The notes beneath the pieces are model-generated. The model made no database searches and was not told the origin of the DNA. It worked only from the letters and a program-made list of their open reading frames with translations. A program made the translations under genes and the position numbers. Positions 39,389 to 48,893 of a stretch of 64,000 bases of DNA are shown in pieces. Position 1 is the stretch's first letter, and the number at the start of each line of letters is the position of its first letter. Origin of the DNA: Paractinoplanes ovalisporus (GTDB taxonomy: Bacteria > Actinomycetota > Actinomycetes > Mycobacteriales > Micromonosporaceae); contig NZ_JAENHP010000004.1 of assembly GCF_016834655.1 (NCBI RefSeq), positions 248,001 through 312,000 of the forward strand, given 5' to 3'.

Positions 39389-41227
39389 CTACTTCAGGTC
39401 GACCCAGGCGATGCGGTCGAGGGTGGACGCGTTCGTGGCGAGCAGGCCGGCGCTGGTGACCGACCACAACACGTCGCCCACCACCACGGCCCGGCGCATC
39501 GGACCTGCCGACGACGAGACCGAGACCGGCGCTGAGGCGAGCCGGGTGACGTTCCGCAGCTTGTCGCCGCTCACCTGCAGAGCCAGCGCGCCGTCGGTCT
39601 TCGCGTCGGCCACGGGCATCACGAGCAGGTTGGTCGCCGGCCACCACAGGACGGCGTGCGGGTCGGACTCGGCCTCGGACTGCCCGCCGGCGACGACGTG
39701 CTGGTCGAGACGCTTGGGCGCGGCCGGGTCACTGACGTCGAAGAGCGACACCTGCACGCCCTGGGGCACGCCCTGGGCGTTCGCCTCCTGGCCGATGCCG
39801 ATCAGACGGTCCGCACCGACCGGCTGCAAATGGGCCGAATAACCAGAGATCTTCAGTTCGCCGGTGACCCGCGGCTGGGCGGGGTCGGAGAGGTCGAGGC
39901 TGTAGAGCGGATCGGTCTGCCGGAAGGTCACCACGTAGCCGCGGGGCCCGATGAACCGTACGGAATAGATCCGCTCGCCCTTGCCCAGCCCCTCGACCGA
40001 ACCCACCTCGACCAGCTTGCCGCCCCGGTCGTCGAGCACCCGCACCGCCGAGGCGTCGTCCTTCCAGCTGGTCGTCGCCACCCGCAGGTGACCGTCCCAT
40101 TCGGACATCGAGTACTGGTTGAGCAGCCGGCCCGGCACCGTGCCGGAAGCGACGTATGCGGGCTTGCCGATCGGCGGCAGGCTGAAACGGTAGATGTTCG
40201 TGCCGTCCGGCGGGGCGAACCGGTTGGTGTCGGTGGCCGCGGCGTTGAACCGCCAGGACTCGTTGTTCGCGATGTAGAGGCTGTCGGCCGTGCCGTAGAC
40301 GGTGTCACCGTCGGCCACCACCGCGACCGGGTCGCCGGCGCCGAGCGCGGCCGCGTTCAGGTCGAAGGAGAGCAGCCGCAGCATCGTCATGCCCGAGAAC
40401 GAATCCGGCCGGCTCACCGCCTCGCAGTCGAGTTGGCCCTTGGTGGTCCGGCCGCCGGTGGTGATCTCCCAGTCGGGCAGCCAGGAGTCGACCGGCGTGT
40501 TCACGATCGTGTTCTTGTCGTCCTGCATCACGTTCTCGGGCTCGGGCACGCCCCGGAACGGGAGCTGGAACGTCGGGCCGCTGCTGATCACGACGCGGGC
40601 CACGCTGCCGGTCTGCCGGGCGTCGACGATCCGGCCGTCGCCGCGATAGCGGCTGATCAGCTTGGGGGCGCCGCTCAGGTCGACGAGCAGCACCTCGGAG
40701 CGGCCGTTGGAGGGCCGGATGATCCGGGCGTCCTCGCGCAGGGCCGGGCCCCCGCCGCCGTCGGCCAGCACCAGCGCGCGGTTGCCGGCGAGCAGCAGCG
40801 TCGGCTCGCCGAAGGCCTGGACGCCGAGGTCGAGACGGCCGGTCTGGGTGCGGGTCGCCGTGTCGACGACCCGTAGTTCGCCGCCCGAGATGGTGACGAT
40901 CCGTCGTCCGTCGGTCTTCACGATGTCGGGCTCGTCGACGCCCACCTCGTGGACGTTGGTGCCCGAATAGGCCGGGGCCGGGGCGGCGGAATCGGCGGCG
41001 CGGGCGTTGTCGGGCACCGCGAGCCGGGCGCTGCCGGTCTCGGCCGTGCTGCTCAGTTCGGTGGCCGCCCGCAGCTCCTTCTCGAGCTGGGCACAGGAGT
41101 CGAAGGCGACAAGCTTCAGGGGTGGGGCCGGGACCGGCGATGACCCGGGTGCCGGAGCGGCGGACGCGGTGCAGCCCGCCAGCGGCAGAACGGCCAGCGC
41201 GGACCAGAGCCAGGATCGACGCGACAT
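39389..41227 (-). CDS. Secreted beta-propeller lipoprotein (612 aa)
   Basis: The signal peptide SWLWSALAVLPLAGC ends in a lipobox, so the protein is likely anchored outside the membrane. The body matches the beta-propeller family of PF09826 type: GTNVHEVGVDEPDIVKTDG, VDTATRTQTGRLDL, DDRGGKLVEVG, YSLDLSDPAQPRVTGELKISGYSAHL and FDVSDPAAPKRLDQHVV repeats. Members are widespread in archaea and actinobacteria; the function is unknown and a binding or scaffolding role is usually assumed. The length is typical. A terminator-like hairpin lies just after the stop. Confidence 0.85.
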   Translation of the reverse strand: MSRRSWLWSALAVLPLAGCTASAAPAPGSSPVPAPPLKLVAFDSCAQLEKELRAATELSSTAETGSARLAVPDNARAADSAAPAPAYSGTNVHEVGVDEPDIVKTDGRRIVTISGGELRVVDTATRTQTGRLDLGVQAFGEPTLLLAGNRALVLADGGGGPALREDARIIRPSNGRSEVLLVDLSGAPKLISRYRGDGRIVDARQTGSVARVVISSGPTFQLPFRGVPEPENVMQDDKNTIVNTPVDSWLPDWEITTGGRTTKGQLDCEAVSRPDSFSGMTMLRLLSFDLNAAALGAGDPVAVVADGDTVYGTADSLYIANNESWRFNAAATDTNRFAPPDGTNIYRFSLPPIGKPAYVASGTVPGRLLNQYSMSEWDGHLRVATTSWKDDASAVRVLDDRGGKLVEVGSVEGLGKGERIYSVRFIGPRGYVVTFRQTDPLYSLDLSDPAQPRVTGELKISGYSAHLQPVGADRLIGIGQEANAQGVPQGVQVSLFDVSDPAAPKRLDQHVVAGGQSEAESDPHAVLWWPATNLLVMPVADAKTDGALALQVSGDKLRNVTRLASAPVSVSSSAGPMRRAVVVGDVLWSVTSAGLLATNASTLDRIAWVDLK

Positions 41228-41267
41228 GTCCGGTTGGACGCGCCGGCCGGCGGCCCGGTTCCCGGCA

Positions 41268-41726
41268 TCACTCCGGAGCGGGTACGGGCGTGGGCGTCTC
41301 CACCAACCGGGACAGCACGATCATGCTGCGCGTCGACGTGACGAAGGGCTCGGCCCGAAGCCGTTCCAGGGCCTGTTCGAGATGCCCGATGTCGGCCGCC
41401 CGCAGGTGGACCAGGGCGTCGGCCTCGCCGGAGACGGTGTAGGCCCCCACCACCTCGGGGTGGCGCCGGGTGGCCACCGTGATCTGGGCCGGAGTGGTGC
41501 GCCCGGTGCAGAACAGCTCGACGAACGCCTCGGTCGTCCAGCCCACCGCGGCCGGGTCGACCACCGTGGTGAAGCCCTTGATGACCCCGCTGGATCGAAG
41601 CCGGTCGACCCGTCGTTTGACCGCGGGAGCCGACAGCGACACCTTGGCGCCGATCTCGGCATACGACGAGCGGGCGTCGGCCATGAGCAACGCAACGATT
41701 CGCTGGTCTACGGCGTCCAGTTGCAA
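41268..41726 (-). CDS. Lrp/AsnC-family transcriptional regulator (152 aa)
   Basis: The N-terminal winged helix (LDAVDQRIVALLMADARSSYAEIGAKVSLSAPAVKRRVDRLRSSGVI) is followed by an RAM ligand domain (VVGAYTVSGEADALVHL). It is divergent from ddaH across about 65 bases, the usual layout for a local regulator, so it probably controls ddaH in response to an amino acid. The start is uncertain: TTG 41726 (then QLDAVDQ) fits the family and follows GGGGGC, and TTG 41747 would add seven residues. Confidence 0.88.
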   Translation of the reverse strand: MQLDAVDQRIVALLMADARSSYAEIGAKVSLSAPAVKRRVDRLRSSGVIKGFTTVVDPAAVGWTTEAFVELFCTGRTTPAQITVATRRHPEVVGAYTVSGEADALVHLRAADIGHLEQALERLRAEPFVTSTRSMIVLSRLVETPTPVPAPE

Positions 41727-41780
41727 CGATTCGCCCCCAACGGACAAGATTTCTGGCTGTTTCGTGCACCGCAGCCTACC

Positions 41781-41793
41781 TACGCTCTAACTC
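41781..41793 (+). promoter_or_regulatory. -10 element for leaderless ddaH
   Basis: TACGCT (41781-41786) lies seven bases before the GTG start. The short gap to the Lrp gene means an Lrp operator would overlap this promoter. Confidence 0.5.
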
Positions 41794-42621
41794 GTGAACC
41801 ACACCGAGCGCCTGCCGCGAAACCGGACATATCTGATGTGTCCCCCGAAGCATTTCACGGTCGAGTACGCGATCAACCCGTGGATGGACTCCACCGTCCC
41901 GGTCGACGCCGTGCTGGCGCTCAAGCAGTGGGAGATGCTGCGTGACCTGCTCGGCGATCTGGGTCACCAGGTGCACGTGCTCGACGCCGTGCCCGGCCTG
42001 CCCGACATGGTGTACGCCGCGAACGGCGCGTTCTCGGTCGACGGCATGGTCTACGGCGCCCGCTTCCGCTACGCCGAGCGCGGCGCCGAAGCCGAGGCGC
42101 ACCGCGAGTTCTACGCCCTGCAGGGCTGGAAGTTCGCCGGCCCGCAGCACATCAACGAGGGTGAGGGTGATTTCGCTTACCTCCCCGCGGCGTACGGGGG
42201 AATGGTCCTCGCCGGCTACGGCTTCCGCACCGACCCGGCCGCGCACGCCGAGGCCCAGGAGGTGCTCGGGCGGCCGGTGGTCTCGCTGCGCCTGGTCGAC
42301 CCGGCCTTCTACCACCTGGACACCGCGCTCGCCGCGCTCGACGACCGCAACGTCACCTATTACCCCGGCGCGTTCTCGCCCGCCTCGCAACGGGTGCTCG
42401 CCCAGCTGTTCCCCGACGCCGTGATCGCCGACCGCGCCGACGCCGAGGCGTTCGGGCTCAACCTGGTCAGCGACGGCCGGCACGTCATCCTCAACACCGA
42501 GGCGACGGCCATGGGCGACAAGGTGCGCGCGGCCGGTTACCTGCCCGTCCACGTCGACCTGTCGGAGCTCAAGCGCGGCGGTGGCAGCGTGAAGTGCACG
42601 GTGGCCGAGCTGCGCCACTAG
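41794..42621 (+). CDS. ddaH: Dimethylarginine dimethylaminohydrolase family protein (275 aa)
   Basis: This is a guanidino-group-modifying enzyme of the amidinotransferase fold. It hydrolyses methylated arginines or a related guanidino compound. NPWMDSTVPVD, DMVYAANGAFSVDG, NEGEGDFAY, FYHLDTALAAL (catalytic His) and GGGSVKCTVAEL (catalytic Cys near the C-terminus) are all in place. The start is a GTG. In related genomes such genes often sit beside an ornithine aminotransferase; none is present here. Confidence 0.88.
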   Translation: MNHTERLPRNRTYLMCPPKHFTVEYAINPWMDSTVPVDAVLALKQWEMLRDLLGDLGHQVHVLDAVPGLPDMVYAANGAFSVDGMVYGARFRYAERGAEAEAHREFYALQGWKFAGPQHINEGEGDFAYLPAAYGGMVLAGYGFRTDPAAHAEAQEVLGRPVVSLRLVDPAFYHLDTALAALDDRNVTYYPGAFSPASQRVLAQLFPDAVIADRADAEAFGLNLVSDGRHVILNTEATAMGDKVRAAGYLPVHVDLSELKRGGGSVKCTVAELRH

Positions 42622-42729
42622 AAAACCTCAACTCCCCGGCAGCGGCCCCGAACAGGCGTGACGGCAGACACGTGAACAACGGCACGGGCGCTGACGAATG
42701 TCTGATGGCCGTGCGGGAAGATGGGTCGC

Positions 42730-43302
42730 ATGACCGACGAACAGCGCACCGCGGAGAAGCAGGAAGACGGCTCCGTCATCGTGGTCGGCCCCGACGGGCG
42801 ACCGATGGGCACGATCGACGCCGACGGGACGGTCAACCCGGAGGAGCCCGGCAACCTGATCGAGCAGCCGGCCAAGGTCATGCGCATCGGCAGCATGATC
42901 AAGCAACTGCTCGAGGAGGTCCGCGCGGCGCCGCTCGACGAGGCCAGCCGCGGCCGGCTCCGCGAGATCCACCAGCGGTCGATCACCGAACTCGAGGACG
43001 GTCTCGCCCCCGAGCTGCGCGAAGAGCTCGAACGCCTCTCGCTGCCGTTCGAGGGTGACACCCCGCCCAGCGAGTCCGAGCTGCGGATCGCCCAGGCCCA
43101 GCTGGTCGGTTGGCTCGAGGGCCTGTTCCACGGCATCCAGGCGGCCCTGGTCGCGCAGCAGATGGCGGCCCGGCTCCAGCTCGAGCAGATGCGTGGCGGC
43201 AACGGCGGCCGCCCGGCCCTGCCGATGGGCGGCCTCCCCGGCATGCCCAGCCCGCGCGCCGGCGGCGAGGGTGAAGGCGGCCGGACGGGTCAATACCTCT
43301 AA
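42730..43302 (+). CDS. bpa: Bacterial proteasome activator Bpa (190 aa)
   Basis: Bpa forms a ring that docks on the 20S proteasome and feeds it unfolded proteins without ATP. The core helical bundle spans VMRIGSMIKQLLEEVRAAPLD to GIQAALVAQQMAARLQLEQM, and the C-terminus ends GRTGQYL, the docking motif. An acidic N-terminal tail precedes the core. ATG 42730 is preceded by GGGAAG at ten bases; an ATG three codons earlier would place that sequence too close. Its presence implies a proteasome elsewhere in the genome. The stop interlocks with the convergent HAD gene. Confidence 0.93.
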   Translation: MTDEQRTAEKQEDGSVIVVGPDGRPMGTIDADGTVNPEEPGNLIEQPAKVMRIGSMIKQLLEEVRAAPLDEASRGRLREIHQRSITELEDGLAPELREELERLSLPFEGDTPPSESELRIAQAQLVGWLEGLFHGIQAALVAQQMAARLQLEQMRGGNGGRPALPMGGLPGMPSPRAGGEGEGGRTGQYL

Positions 43303-44099
43303 AGGTCGTAGAGGTCGGCGAGGTAGTTCGCCACGCCGTCCTCGTCGTTGGTGGGGCCGATCTCGTCGGCCACCTCCTTGAGCGCGGGGTGGGCGTTGCC
43401 CAGCGCCACCCCGTGTCCGGCCCAGGCCAGCATCGGGATGTCGTTGGGCATGTCACCGAACGCCACCACCTCGGACTTGTCGATGCCGTAGCGCTCGCAG
43501 TGCCAGGCCAGCCCGGCCGCCTTGGTCACCCCGGCCGCGCTGATCTCGACCAGCGCGCTGGACGACGAGTGCGTGGCCGTGGCGATGTCGCCCAGCGTGC
43601 GGCTCACCAGCTCATAGAAGTCGTCGGCGGTGTGGTGGGCCGAGCGGGCCAGCAGTTTCACCGCCGGCGCCGAGGTCAGCTCCTCGGGAGTGGCCAGGAC
43701 GCGTACGGAGACGTTGTCCGGCTCCCAGCGCACCGGCCACGCCTCCTCGTACCAGAAGGAGCGCCCGTCCTCGACCTCGACCGCGAGCGCGATGTCGGGC
43801 ACGGCCTCCCGCAGCCGCTTGCTGACGTCGAGCAGCAGGTCGACCGAGAGCGGGTCGGCGCGCAGCACCTCGTCGGTCTGGGCGTCGTAGATCACCGCAC
43901 CGTTCGCGCAGATCGCGGGGACCGGCGCGGCCATCTGCTCGAAGAGCTGGTGGAGCCAGCGCACCGGGCGACCGGTGACAACCACGAACGGGACCGGAAG
44001 AGCGGCGAGCACCTCGATGGTGCGCCGGCTCAAGCTCCCGTCGGTGCGTATGAGGGTGCCGTCGATGTCGCTGGCGACAAGTTTGTAAGGGGTGGCCAT
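43299..44099 (-). CDS. HAD-superfamily Cof-type phosphatase (266 aa)
   Basis: The motifs are LVASDIDGTLIRTDG (motif I, nucleophile Asp), VVTGRP (motif II), a conserved Lys in AAGLAWHCERYGI, and VAFGDMPNDIPMLAWAG (motif IV). These define the Cof/IIB subfamily, which dephosphorylates sugar phosphates or cofactor intermediates. The ATG at 44099 shares one base with the stop of the preceding paralogue (TGATG), so the two are coupled. The specific substrate is unknown. Confidence 0.9.
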   Translation of the reverse strand: MATPYKLVASDIDGTLIRTDGSLSRRTIEVLAALPVPFVVVTGRPVRWLHQLFEQMAAPVPAICANGAVIYDAQTDEVLRADPLSVDLLLDVSKRLREAVPDIALAVEVEDGRSFWYEEAWPVRWEPDNVSVRVLATPEELTSAPAVKLLARSAHHTADDFYELVSRTLGDIATATHSSSSALVEISAAGVTKAAGLAWHCERYGIDKSEVVAFGDMPNDIPMLAWAGHGVALGNAHPALKEVADEIGPTNDEDGVANYLADLYDL

Positions 44100-44911
44100 C
44101 ACCTCGACAGTAGCCGGTCGAGATAGACCGCCACCCCGTCCTCGTCGTTGGTGAGCGTCACGTCGTCGGCAACCGCCCGCAGCTCGGCGTGCGCGTTGCC
44201 GACCGCGACCCGGCCCCACCCGGCCCAGGCGAACATCGGCAGGTCGTTGGGCATGTCACCGAAGACCAGGACGTCGGCCGGGTCGACCCCGACCGCCTCG
44301 GCGACCACCGCCAGGCCGGTGCCTTTGTCCACGTTCGCCGGGCAGATCTCGACGTAGTTGAGTCCGGCCTGCGTGACCGATGCCACCTCGGGCGGGACGA
44401 TCCGGCGGGCCACCGCGAGCAGGTCGTCCACGTCGTACGCGAACGAGCGGGCGAACGCCTTGATCACGTCGGTGGTGCAGCACTCGGCACGTTCCCGCCG
44501 CTCGACCACCACCGGGTAGCGCCAGGTCGGGTCGTAGTCGCCCCAGAGCGGCGCGTCGTCGTGCTCCAGCGCCTCGACCATGACCGACAGCTCGCCGACT
44601 TCGGCCTCGAGGTCGGCCAGCACCTTGGCCAGCACGGGCCCGGAGAGCCGGGAGCGCAGCAGATAGGTGGCTTCGGCCTGGTCGAGCACCCAGCCGCCCT
44701 GCGCCATCACGAGGAAGTCGGCGTCGCGGATGTCGTTGCGGGTCAGGGAGGTCAGCCGCGGGCCGCGGCCGGTGGCGCCGACGACGCGGATGCCGGCGGC
44801 CCGGACCCGGTCGAGCACCTCGTGGGTATAGGCGGACACGGTGTCGTCGTTGCGCACCAGCGTGCCGTCGAGGTCGGTCGCGATGAGCTTGGGGAGTCCA
44901 GGCTTGACCAT
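44099..44911 (-). CDS. HAD-superfamily Cof-type phosphatase, second copy (270 aa)
   Basis: It is a paralogue of the downstream gene with the same motifs: LIATDLDGTLVRNDD, GATGRGPR, NVDKGTGLAVVAEAVGV (with the conserved Lys) and LVFGDMPNDLPMFAWAG. The shared C-terminal pattern (GNAHAELRAVADDVTLTNDEDGVAVYLD) shows that the pair arose by duplication. GGAGG precedes the ATG. The loss of Arg in GRGPR, compared with the usual GRP, may change specificity. Confidence 0.9.
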   Translation of the reverse strand: MVKPGLPKLIATDLDGTLVRNDDTVSAYTHEVLDRVRAAGIRVVGATGRGPRLTSLTRNDIRDADFLVMAQGGWVLDQAEATYLLRSRLSGPVLAKVLADLEAEVGELSVMVEALEHDDAPLWGDYDPTWRYPVVVERRERAECCTTDVIKAFARSFAYDVDDLLAVARRIVPPEVASVTQAGLNYVEICPANVDKGTGLAVVAEAVGVDPADVLVFGDMPNDLPMFAWAGWGRVAVGNAHAELRAVADDVTLTNDEDGVAVYLDRLLSR

Positions 44912-44963
44912 CTAGAGCCTCCGAGGGTTTTGCTGACCCCCGCGGAGGGCGGAAGGAAAACGG

Positions 44964-45014
44964 TACACCCGCGCGACTACCAGCGGCTATAACTTCTGGT
45001 AGTCGGCGGGTGTA
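44964..45014 (-). terminator. Hairpin downstream of serS
   Basis: TACACCCGC-GC-GACTACCAG (44964-44983) pairs with CTGGTAGTC-G-GCGGGTGTA (44996-45014). That gives two nine-base stems, a one-base bulge and a 12-base loop. It lies eight bases past the serS stop and ends the serS transcript before the HAD genes. Confidence 0.7.
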
Positions 45015-45021
45015 TGGATCG

Positions 45022-46284
45022 TTAGCGCGCGGGTTCGAGGATGTCGCGGCCACCCAGGTACGGCTGGAGGGCCTTGGGCACCCGCACCGAACCGTCGGGC
45101 TGCTGGTGGTTCTCGAGGATCGGAATCAGCCAGCGCGTGGTGGCCAGGGTGCCGTTCAGCGTCGCCGCGGTCTGCGGCTTGCCGTCGGCGTCGCGGTAGC
45201 GGATGTTGAGCCGCCGCGCCTGGAACGTGGTGCAGTTCGACGTCGAGGTGACCTCGCGGTAGCGGCCCTGCGACGGAACCCAGGCCTCGCAGTCGTACTT
45301 GCGCGAGGCGCTCGAACCGAGGTCACCACCGGCCACGTCGATCACCCGGTAGGGGATCTCGACCTTGGCCAGCATCTCCTCCTCCATCGCGAGCAGGCGC
45401 AGGTGTTCCTCGGCCGCGTCTTCCGGCCGGCAGAACGAGAACATCTCGACCTTGTCGAACTGGTGCACGCGCAGGATGCCGCGAACATCTTTCCCGTACG
45501 AGCCGGCCTCGCGCCGATAGCAGGACGACCAGCCCGCGAAGCGCTCCGGCCCACCCTCGAGATTGATGATCTCGTTCGAGTGGTACGCCGCCAGCGGCAC
45601 CTCCGAGGTGCCGACCAGATAGAGGTCGTCGGCCTCGAGACGGTAGACCTCGCTCGCGTGGGCACCCAGGAAACCGGTGCCCTCCATCGACTCCGGCTTC
45701 ACCAGCGACGGCGTGATCGACGGGGTGAAGCCGTGCTCGACCGCCTGGGCGATCGCCATCTGGAGCAGGCCCAGCTGCAGCAGCGCGCCGACACCGGTGA
45801 GGAAGTAGAACCGCGAGCCCGAAACCTTGGCGCCCCGCTCGGTGTCGATCGCCCGCAGGCCCTCACCGATCTCGAGGTGGTCCTTCGGGTTGTCGATCTG
45901 CGGGATGTCGCCGACCTCGCGCAGCACGACGAAGTCGTCCTCGCCGCCGGGCGGAACACCGTCCTGCACGATGTTGGACACCGCGAGGTGGGCCGCGCGC
46001 AGCTTCTCGTCGGCCGCCGACGTCTCGGCCTCGGCCGCCTTGACCTCGGCCGCGAGTTCCTTGGTGCGGGCCAGCAGGGCCACCCGCTCGTCGCCCTGCG
46101 CCTTGGGGACCTGCTTGCTCAGCGACTTCTGCTCGGAGCGCAGCGCCTCGAACCGCTGGGTGGACGATCGGCGGGCCTCGTCGGCGGCCAGCAACTCGTC
46201 CACCGCCTCGGGGGACTCGCCACGCAGCCGTTGGCTGGCGCGGATCCGGTCGGGGTCTTCACGAAGCAGACGCAGGTCAATCAC
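45022..46284 (-). CDS. serS: Seryl-tRNA synthetase (420 aa)
   Basis: It charges tRNA-Ser and tRNA-Sec. The N-terminal two-helix coiled-coil arm (about residues 30-100) is followed by the class II core: [28 protein letters not shown] (TxE motif), [28 protein letters not shown] (motif 2) and [27 protein letters not shown] (motif 3). The length is normal. The GTG start has TAGGCT eight bases upstream. Confidence 0.97.
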   Translation of the reverse strand: MIDLRLLREDPDRIRASQRLRGESPEAVDELLAADEARRSSTQRFEALRSEQKSLSKQVPKAQGDERVALLARTKELAAEVKAAEAETSAADEKLRAAHLAVSNIVQDGVPPGGEDDFVVLREVGDIPQIDNPKDHLEIGEGLRAIDTERGAKVSGSRFYFLTGVGALLQLGLLQMAIAQAVEHGFTPSITPSLVKPESMEGTGFLGAHASEVYRLEADDLYLVGTSEVPLAAYHSNEIINLEGGPERFAGWSSCYRREAGSYGKDVRGILRVHQFDKVEMFSFCRPEDAAEEHLRLLAMEEEMLAKVEIPYRVIDVAGGDLGSSASRKYDCEAWVPSQGRYREVTSTSNCTTFQARRLNIRYRDADGKPQTAATLNGTLATTRWLIPILENHQQPDGSVRVPKALQPYLGGRDILEPAR

Positions 46285-46298
46285 GAGTGTCGAGCCTA
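46285..46298 (-). promoter_or_regulatory. -10 element for serS
   Basis: On the minus strand TAGGCT (46298-46293) is followed by eight bases and the GTG start, with no ribosome site, so the mRNA may be leaderless. Confidence 0.35.
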
Positions 46299-46351
46299 CC
46301 GGCGGCGATGTCCGGTCAGCACCCGGATATCACCTTGGTGCCCGGAGGAGA

Positions 46352-47143
46352 TCAGTTCGGGCGGTCGCGGTCGTCCTGCAGCGACGTGAACGGCTGCGAG
46401 GACGAGACGGTGAGGTCGAGCGGCTCGCCGTCGAGCTCGGCCTCCCGGCGGCTCGACGGCCGGCGCCACGACCAGATGGCCGCGGGCCCGGTGTCGTCGT
46501 CCGCGGCCTCGATCAGGGGAACGGCCCCGTCGGCGGGCAGGTGCCGCCCGGCGAGCCAGAGCGCGGCCAGGGCCAGGAGCACGGCCGCGAAGGCGCACCA
46601 GATGCCCCGCCCGTACGTCATGGTGGTCCGGGTGTTGTCGAACGCGACCCGATAGACCGCGTCGACGGCGTAACTCTCCGAGCTCAGCCGGGCCGCCACC
46701 GCCACCAGGACCCCGAGCAGCGTGCCCCCGACGCTGAGGCCGGTCAGGCGGACGGACCGCCGGGCGGCCGCCGGCCCGAACAGCGTCAGCACGATCGCGG
46801 GAACCAGCAGGAACAGACCGAGCACGAAGCCGATGCCGAGGGCGCCCATGTCGTCGACGCTGCTGGGCAGCACCCGCTCGCTCGAGTCGCCGCCGACGTC
46901 GCCGGGATTGAACGTGGTGACCTGCCACTCGGAGAGGATCGACATCAATGCGGCCAGGGCGGCCAGGGCAGCGGCCAGCGGCACCGTGCGGCGGTCGGCC
47001 AGCAGGTCACGACCGGCACCGGAGAGATCCCAGCGGCGCCGGGGACGATCATCCGGCTCGGGACCGAACTCGACCACGGCCTCGGGCGACGTCACGTCGA
47101 TCTCGATCGGCGCCGGGTGCTGCTGCGATGGCATGGCAACCAT
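46352..47143 (-). CDS. Membrane protein of unknown function (263 aa)
   Basis: The ATG at 47143 follows AGGAGG. An N-terminal cytoplasmic stretch of about 55 residues precedes four hydrophobic segments (VPLAAALAALAALMSILS, MGALGIGFVLGLFLLVPAIVLTLFG, LTGLSVGGTLLGVLVAVAARL, IWCAFAAVLLALAALWLAG), with an extracytoplasmic loop between the first two and another before the last. The C-terminus is charged. No family is recognised. It is divergent from the OsmC gene. Confidence 0.75.
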   Translation of the reverse strand: MVAMPSQQHPAPIEIDVTSPEAVVEFGPEPDDRPRRRWDLSGAGRDLLADRRTVPLAAALAALAALMSILSEWQVTTFNPGDVGGDSSERVLPSSVDDMGALGIGFVLGLFLLVPAIVLTLFGPAAARRSVRLTGLSVGGTLLGVLVAVAARLSSESYAVDAVYRVAFDNTRTTMTYGRGIWCAFAAVLLALAALWLAGRHLPADGAVPLIEAADDDTGPAAIWSWRRPSSRREAELDGEPLDLTVSSSQPFTSLQDDRDRPN

Positions 47144-47187
47144 GGTGCCTCCTGCCAGGTCGAGCGGCCAGCAGTCGTCGCATGGAC

Positions 47188-47200
47188 TAGCGTTTCGGTC
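47188..47200 (+). promoter_or_regulatory. -10 element for leaderless OsmC-family gene
   Basis: TAGCGT (47188-47193) lies seven bases before the ATG and no ribosome site is present. Confidence 0.45.
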
Positions 47201-47629
47201 ATGCCTATTCGTTCTGCTACCGCCCGCTGGCAGGGGAACCTCACCGAGGGTTCCGGCACCATCAAGACCGGCAAGGGGGGAATCCAGGGGAACTACTCGT
47301 TCAAGTCGCGCTTCGAGGAGGGCGAGGGGACGAACCCGGAGGAGCTGATCGGCGCCGCGCACGCCGGCTGCTTCTCGATGGCCTTCTCGAAGGCGCTGGC
47401 CGACGCCGGCTTCACGCCGACCTCGGTCGAGACCGTCGCCAAGGTCCACATGGACAAGACCGACGCCGGATTCAGTGTTACCAAGATCGACCTCGAGACC
47501 GTGGGTGACGTCCCGGGTGTCGACGACGGCACGTTCCAGAAGATCGCCGAGGACGCGAAGGCGAACTGCCCGATCTCGCGCCTGCTCTCGCCGGGCGCCG
47601 AGATCACCCTGAGCGCCAAGCTCGCCTGA
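47201..47629 (+). CDS. OsmC-family hydroperoxide reductase (142 aa)
   Basis: Members reduce organic hydroperoxides with a Cys pair. The peroxidatic Cys lies in AAHAGCFSMAFSKAL and the resolving Cys in AKANCPISRLLS; the catalytic Arg is in SFKSRFEEGEG. The length and start (MPIRSATARWQGNL) are typical of OsmC rather than Ohr. It probably protects against oxidative stress. Confidence 0.92.
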   Translation: MPIRSATARWQGNLTEGSGTIKTGKGGIQGNYSFKSRFEEGEGTNPEELIGAAHAGCFSMAFSKALADAGFTPTSVETVAKVHMDKTDAGFSVTKIDLETVGDVPGVDDGTFQKIAEDAKANCPISRLLSPGAEITLSAKLA

Positions 47630-47675
47630 TTCACGCCGACATGTGCACCGGTCGCTCCCAGGTGGCCGGTGCACA

Positions 47676-48035
47676 ATGGCGGCTGTGCCGGTCGAGATGA
47701 GTCGGGAACGCTTCGAGGATCTCGTCGGTGAGGCCCTCGACGAGGTGCCCGCCGAGCTCCTGAAGGTCATGGACAACGTGGTCATCGTCGTCGAGGACGA
47801 TCCGCCCGACGGCGAGGATCTGCTCGGCCTCTATGAGGGCACGGCGCTGACCGAGCGCGGCTGGGACTACGCCGGCGTGCTGCCCGACCGCATCACCATC
47901 TTCCGCAACCCCACGCTGCGCGTCTGCGACACCGAGACCGATGTGATCGACGAGGTCGCGATCACCGTGGTGCACGAGATCGCCCACCACTTCGGCATCG
48001 ACGACCACCGTCTGCACGAGCTGGGATGGGGCTGA
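47676..48035 (+). CDS. Zincin-like metallopeptidase family protein (119 aa)
   Basis: The small protein carries VVHEIAHHFGIDDHRLHELGWG, a complete HExxHxxGxxD zinc site, near the C-terminus, and SRERFEDLVGEALDEVPAELL at the N-terminus. This is the DUF1025-type family, whose substrates are unknown. The start is uncertain: ATG 47676, GTG 47685 and ATG 47697 are all possible. Confidence 0.85.
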   Translation: MAAVPVEMSRERFEDLVGEALDEVPAELLKVMDNVVIVVEDDPPDGEDLLGLYEGTALTERGWDYAGVLPDRITIFRNPTLRVCDTETDVIDEVAITVVHEIAHHFGIDDHRLHELGWG

Positions 48036-48155
48036 AAGAAACCTGAATCCATCCAACCACCCCGCCCGCCACCCAAGAATGGACTAAAGGCTGGGTCTCC
48101 CCTTGGCGCAGCCTCCTACCCTGATGGCAAATAGCCAAGCAGGAGGACGTGCAGC

Positions 48156-48893
48156 ATGCGCAGCGAGCTTTTCTCCGCCGAGAACCTCGAGAAGGAATCG
48201 GCCCAGCCCGGCCTCCGACTCCAGAACTCCAAGCTGCTCAAGGCCGAGCTGAACGGCGAGTTCATGGCCCGGGTCGGCTCGATGGTGGCCTACCAGGGTC
48301 AGGTGCAGTTCGAGGCGCTCGGCTCGGGCGGCATCGGCAAGTTCCTCAAGCAGAAGCTCACCGGCGAGGGCGTTCCGCTGATGCGCGTACGGGGTCAGGG
48401 TGACGTCTTCCTGGCCGACAACGCCGCCGACGTGCACCTCATCGACCTCGAGCCGGGCGACGCGCTCTCGATCAACGGCACCAACGTGCTCGCGTTCGAC
48501 TCGTCGCTCAACTACGACATCAAGATGGTGCAGGGCGCCGGCATGATGTCGAACGCCGGCCTCTTCAACTGCGTCTTCAGTGGTCACGGCCGCATCGCGG
48601 TCACCACCAAGGGCACGCCGGTCGTGCTCACGGTCGACCAGCCGACCTACGTCGACCCGCAGGCCGCGATCTGCTGGTCGGCCAACCTGCAGACCGGTTA
48701 CCACCGCGCCGAGCAGCTCGGCCTGGGCACGCTGCTGGGCCGCACCACCGGCGAGCGGTTCACGATGACGTTCGCCGGTCAGGGTTTCGTGGTCGTGCAG
48801 CCCTCCGAGGAGCCCCCGGCCGGTCTCGCCGGCACCGGCAGCGGCGGCAACCAGCAAGAGGGCGGCATCCTCGGCAACATCTTCGGGAATTAA
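48156..48893 (+). CDS. AIM24-family protein (245 aa)
   Basis: The ATG follows AGGAGG. It is a beta-rich protein with NGEFMARVGSMVAYQGQVQFEALGSGG, LNGTNVLAFDSSLNYDIKMVQGAGMMSNAGLFN and GLGTLLGRTTGERFTMTFAGQGFVVVQPSEE, the AIM24 signature. It ends in a Gly-rich tail (GGILGNIFGN). The bacterial function is unknown; the yeast homologue affects mitochondrial membrane organisation. The stop interlocks with pheA as TTAA. Confidence 0.9.
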   Translation: MRSELFSAENLEKESAQPGLRLQNSKLLKAELNGEFMARVGSMVAYQGQVQFEALGSGGIGKFLKQKLTGEGVPLMRVRGQGDVFLADNAADVHLIDLEPGDALSINGTNVLAFDSSLNYDIKMVQGAGMMSNAGLFNCVFSGHGRIAVTTKGTPVVLTVDQPTYVDPQAAICWSANLQTGYHRAEQLGLGTLLGRTTGERFTMTFAGQGFVVVQPSEEPPAGLAGTGSGGNQQEGGILGNIFGN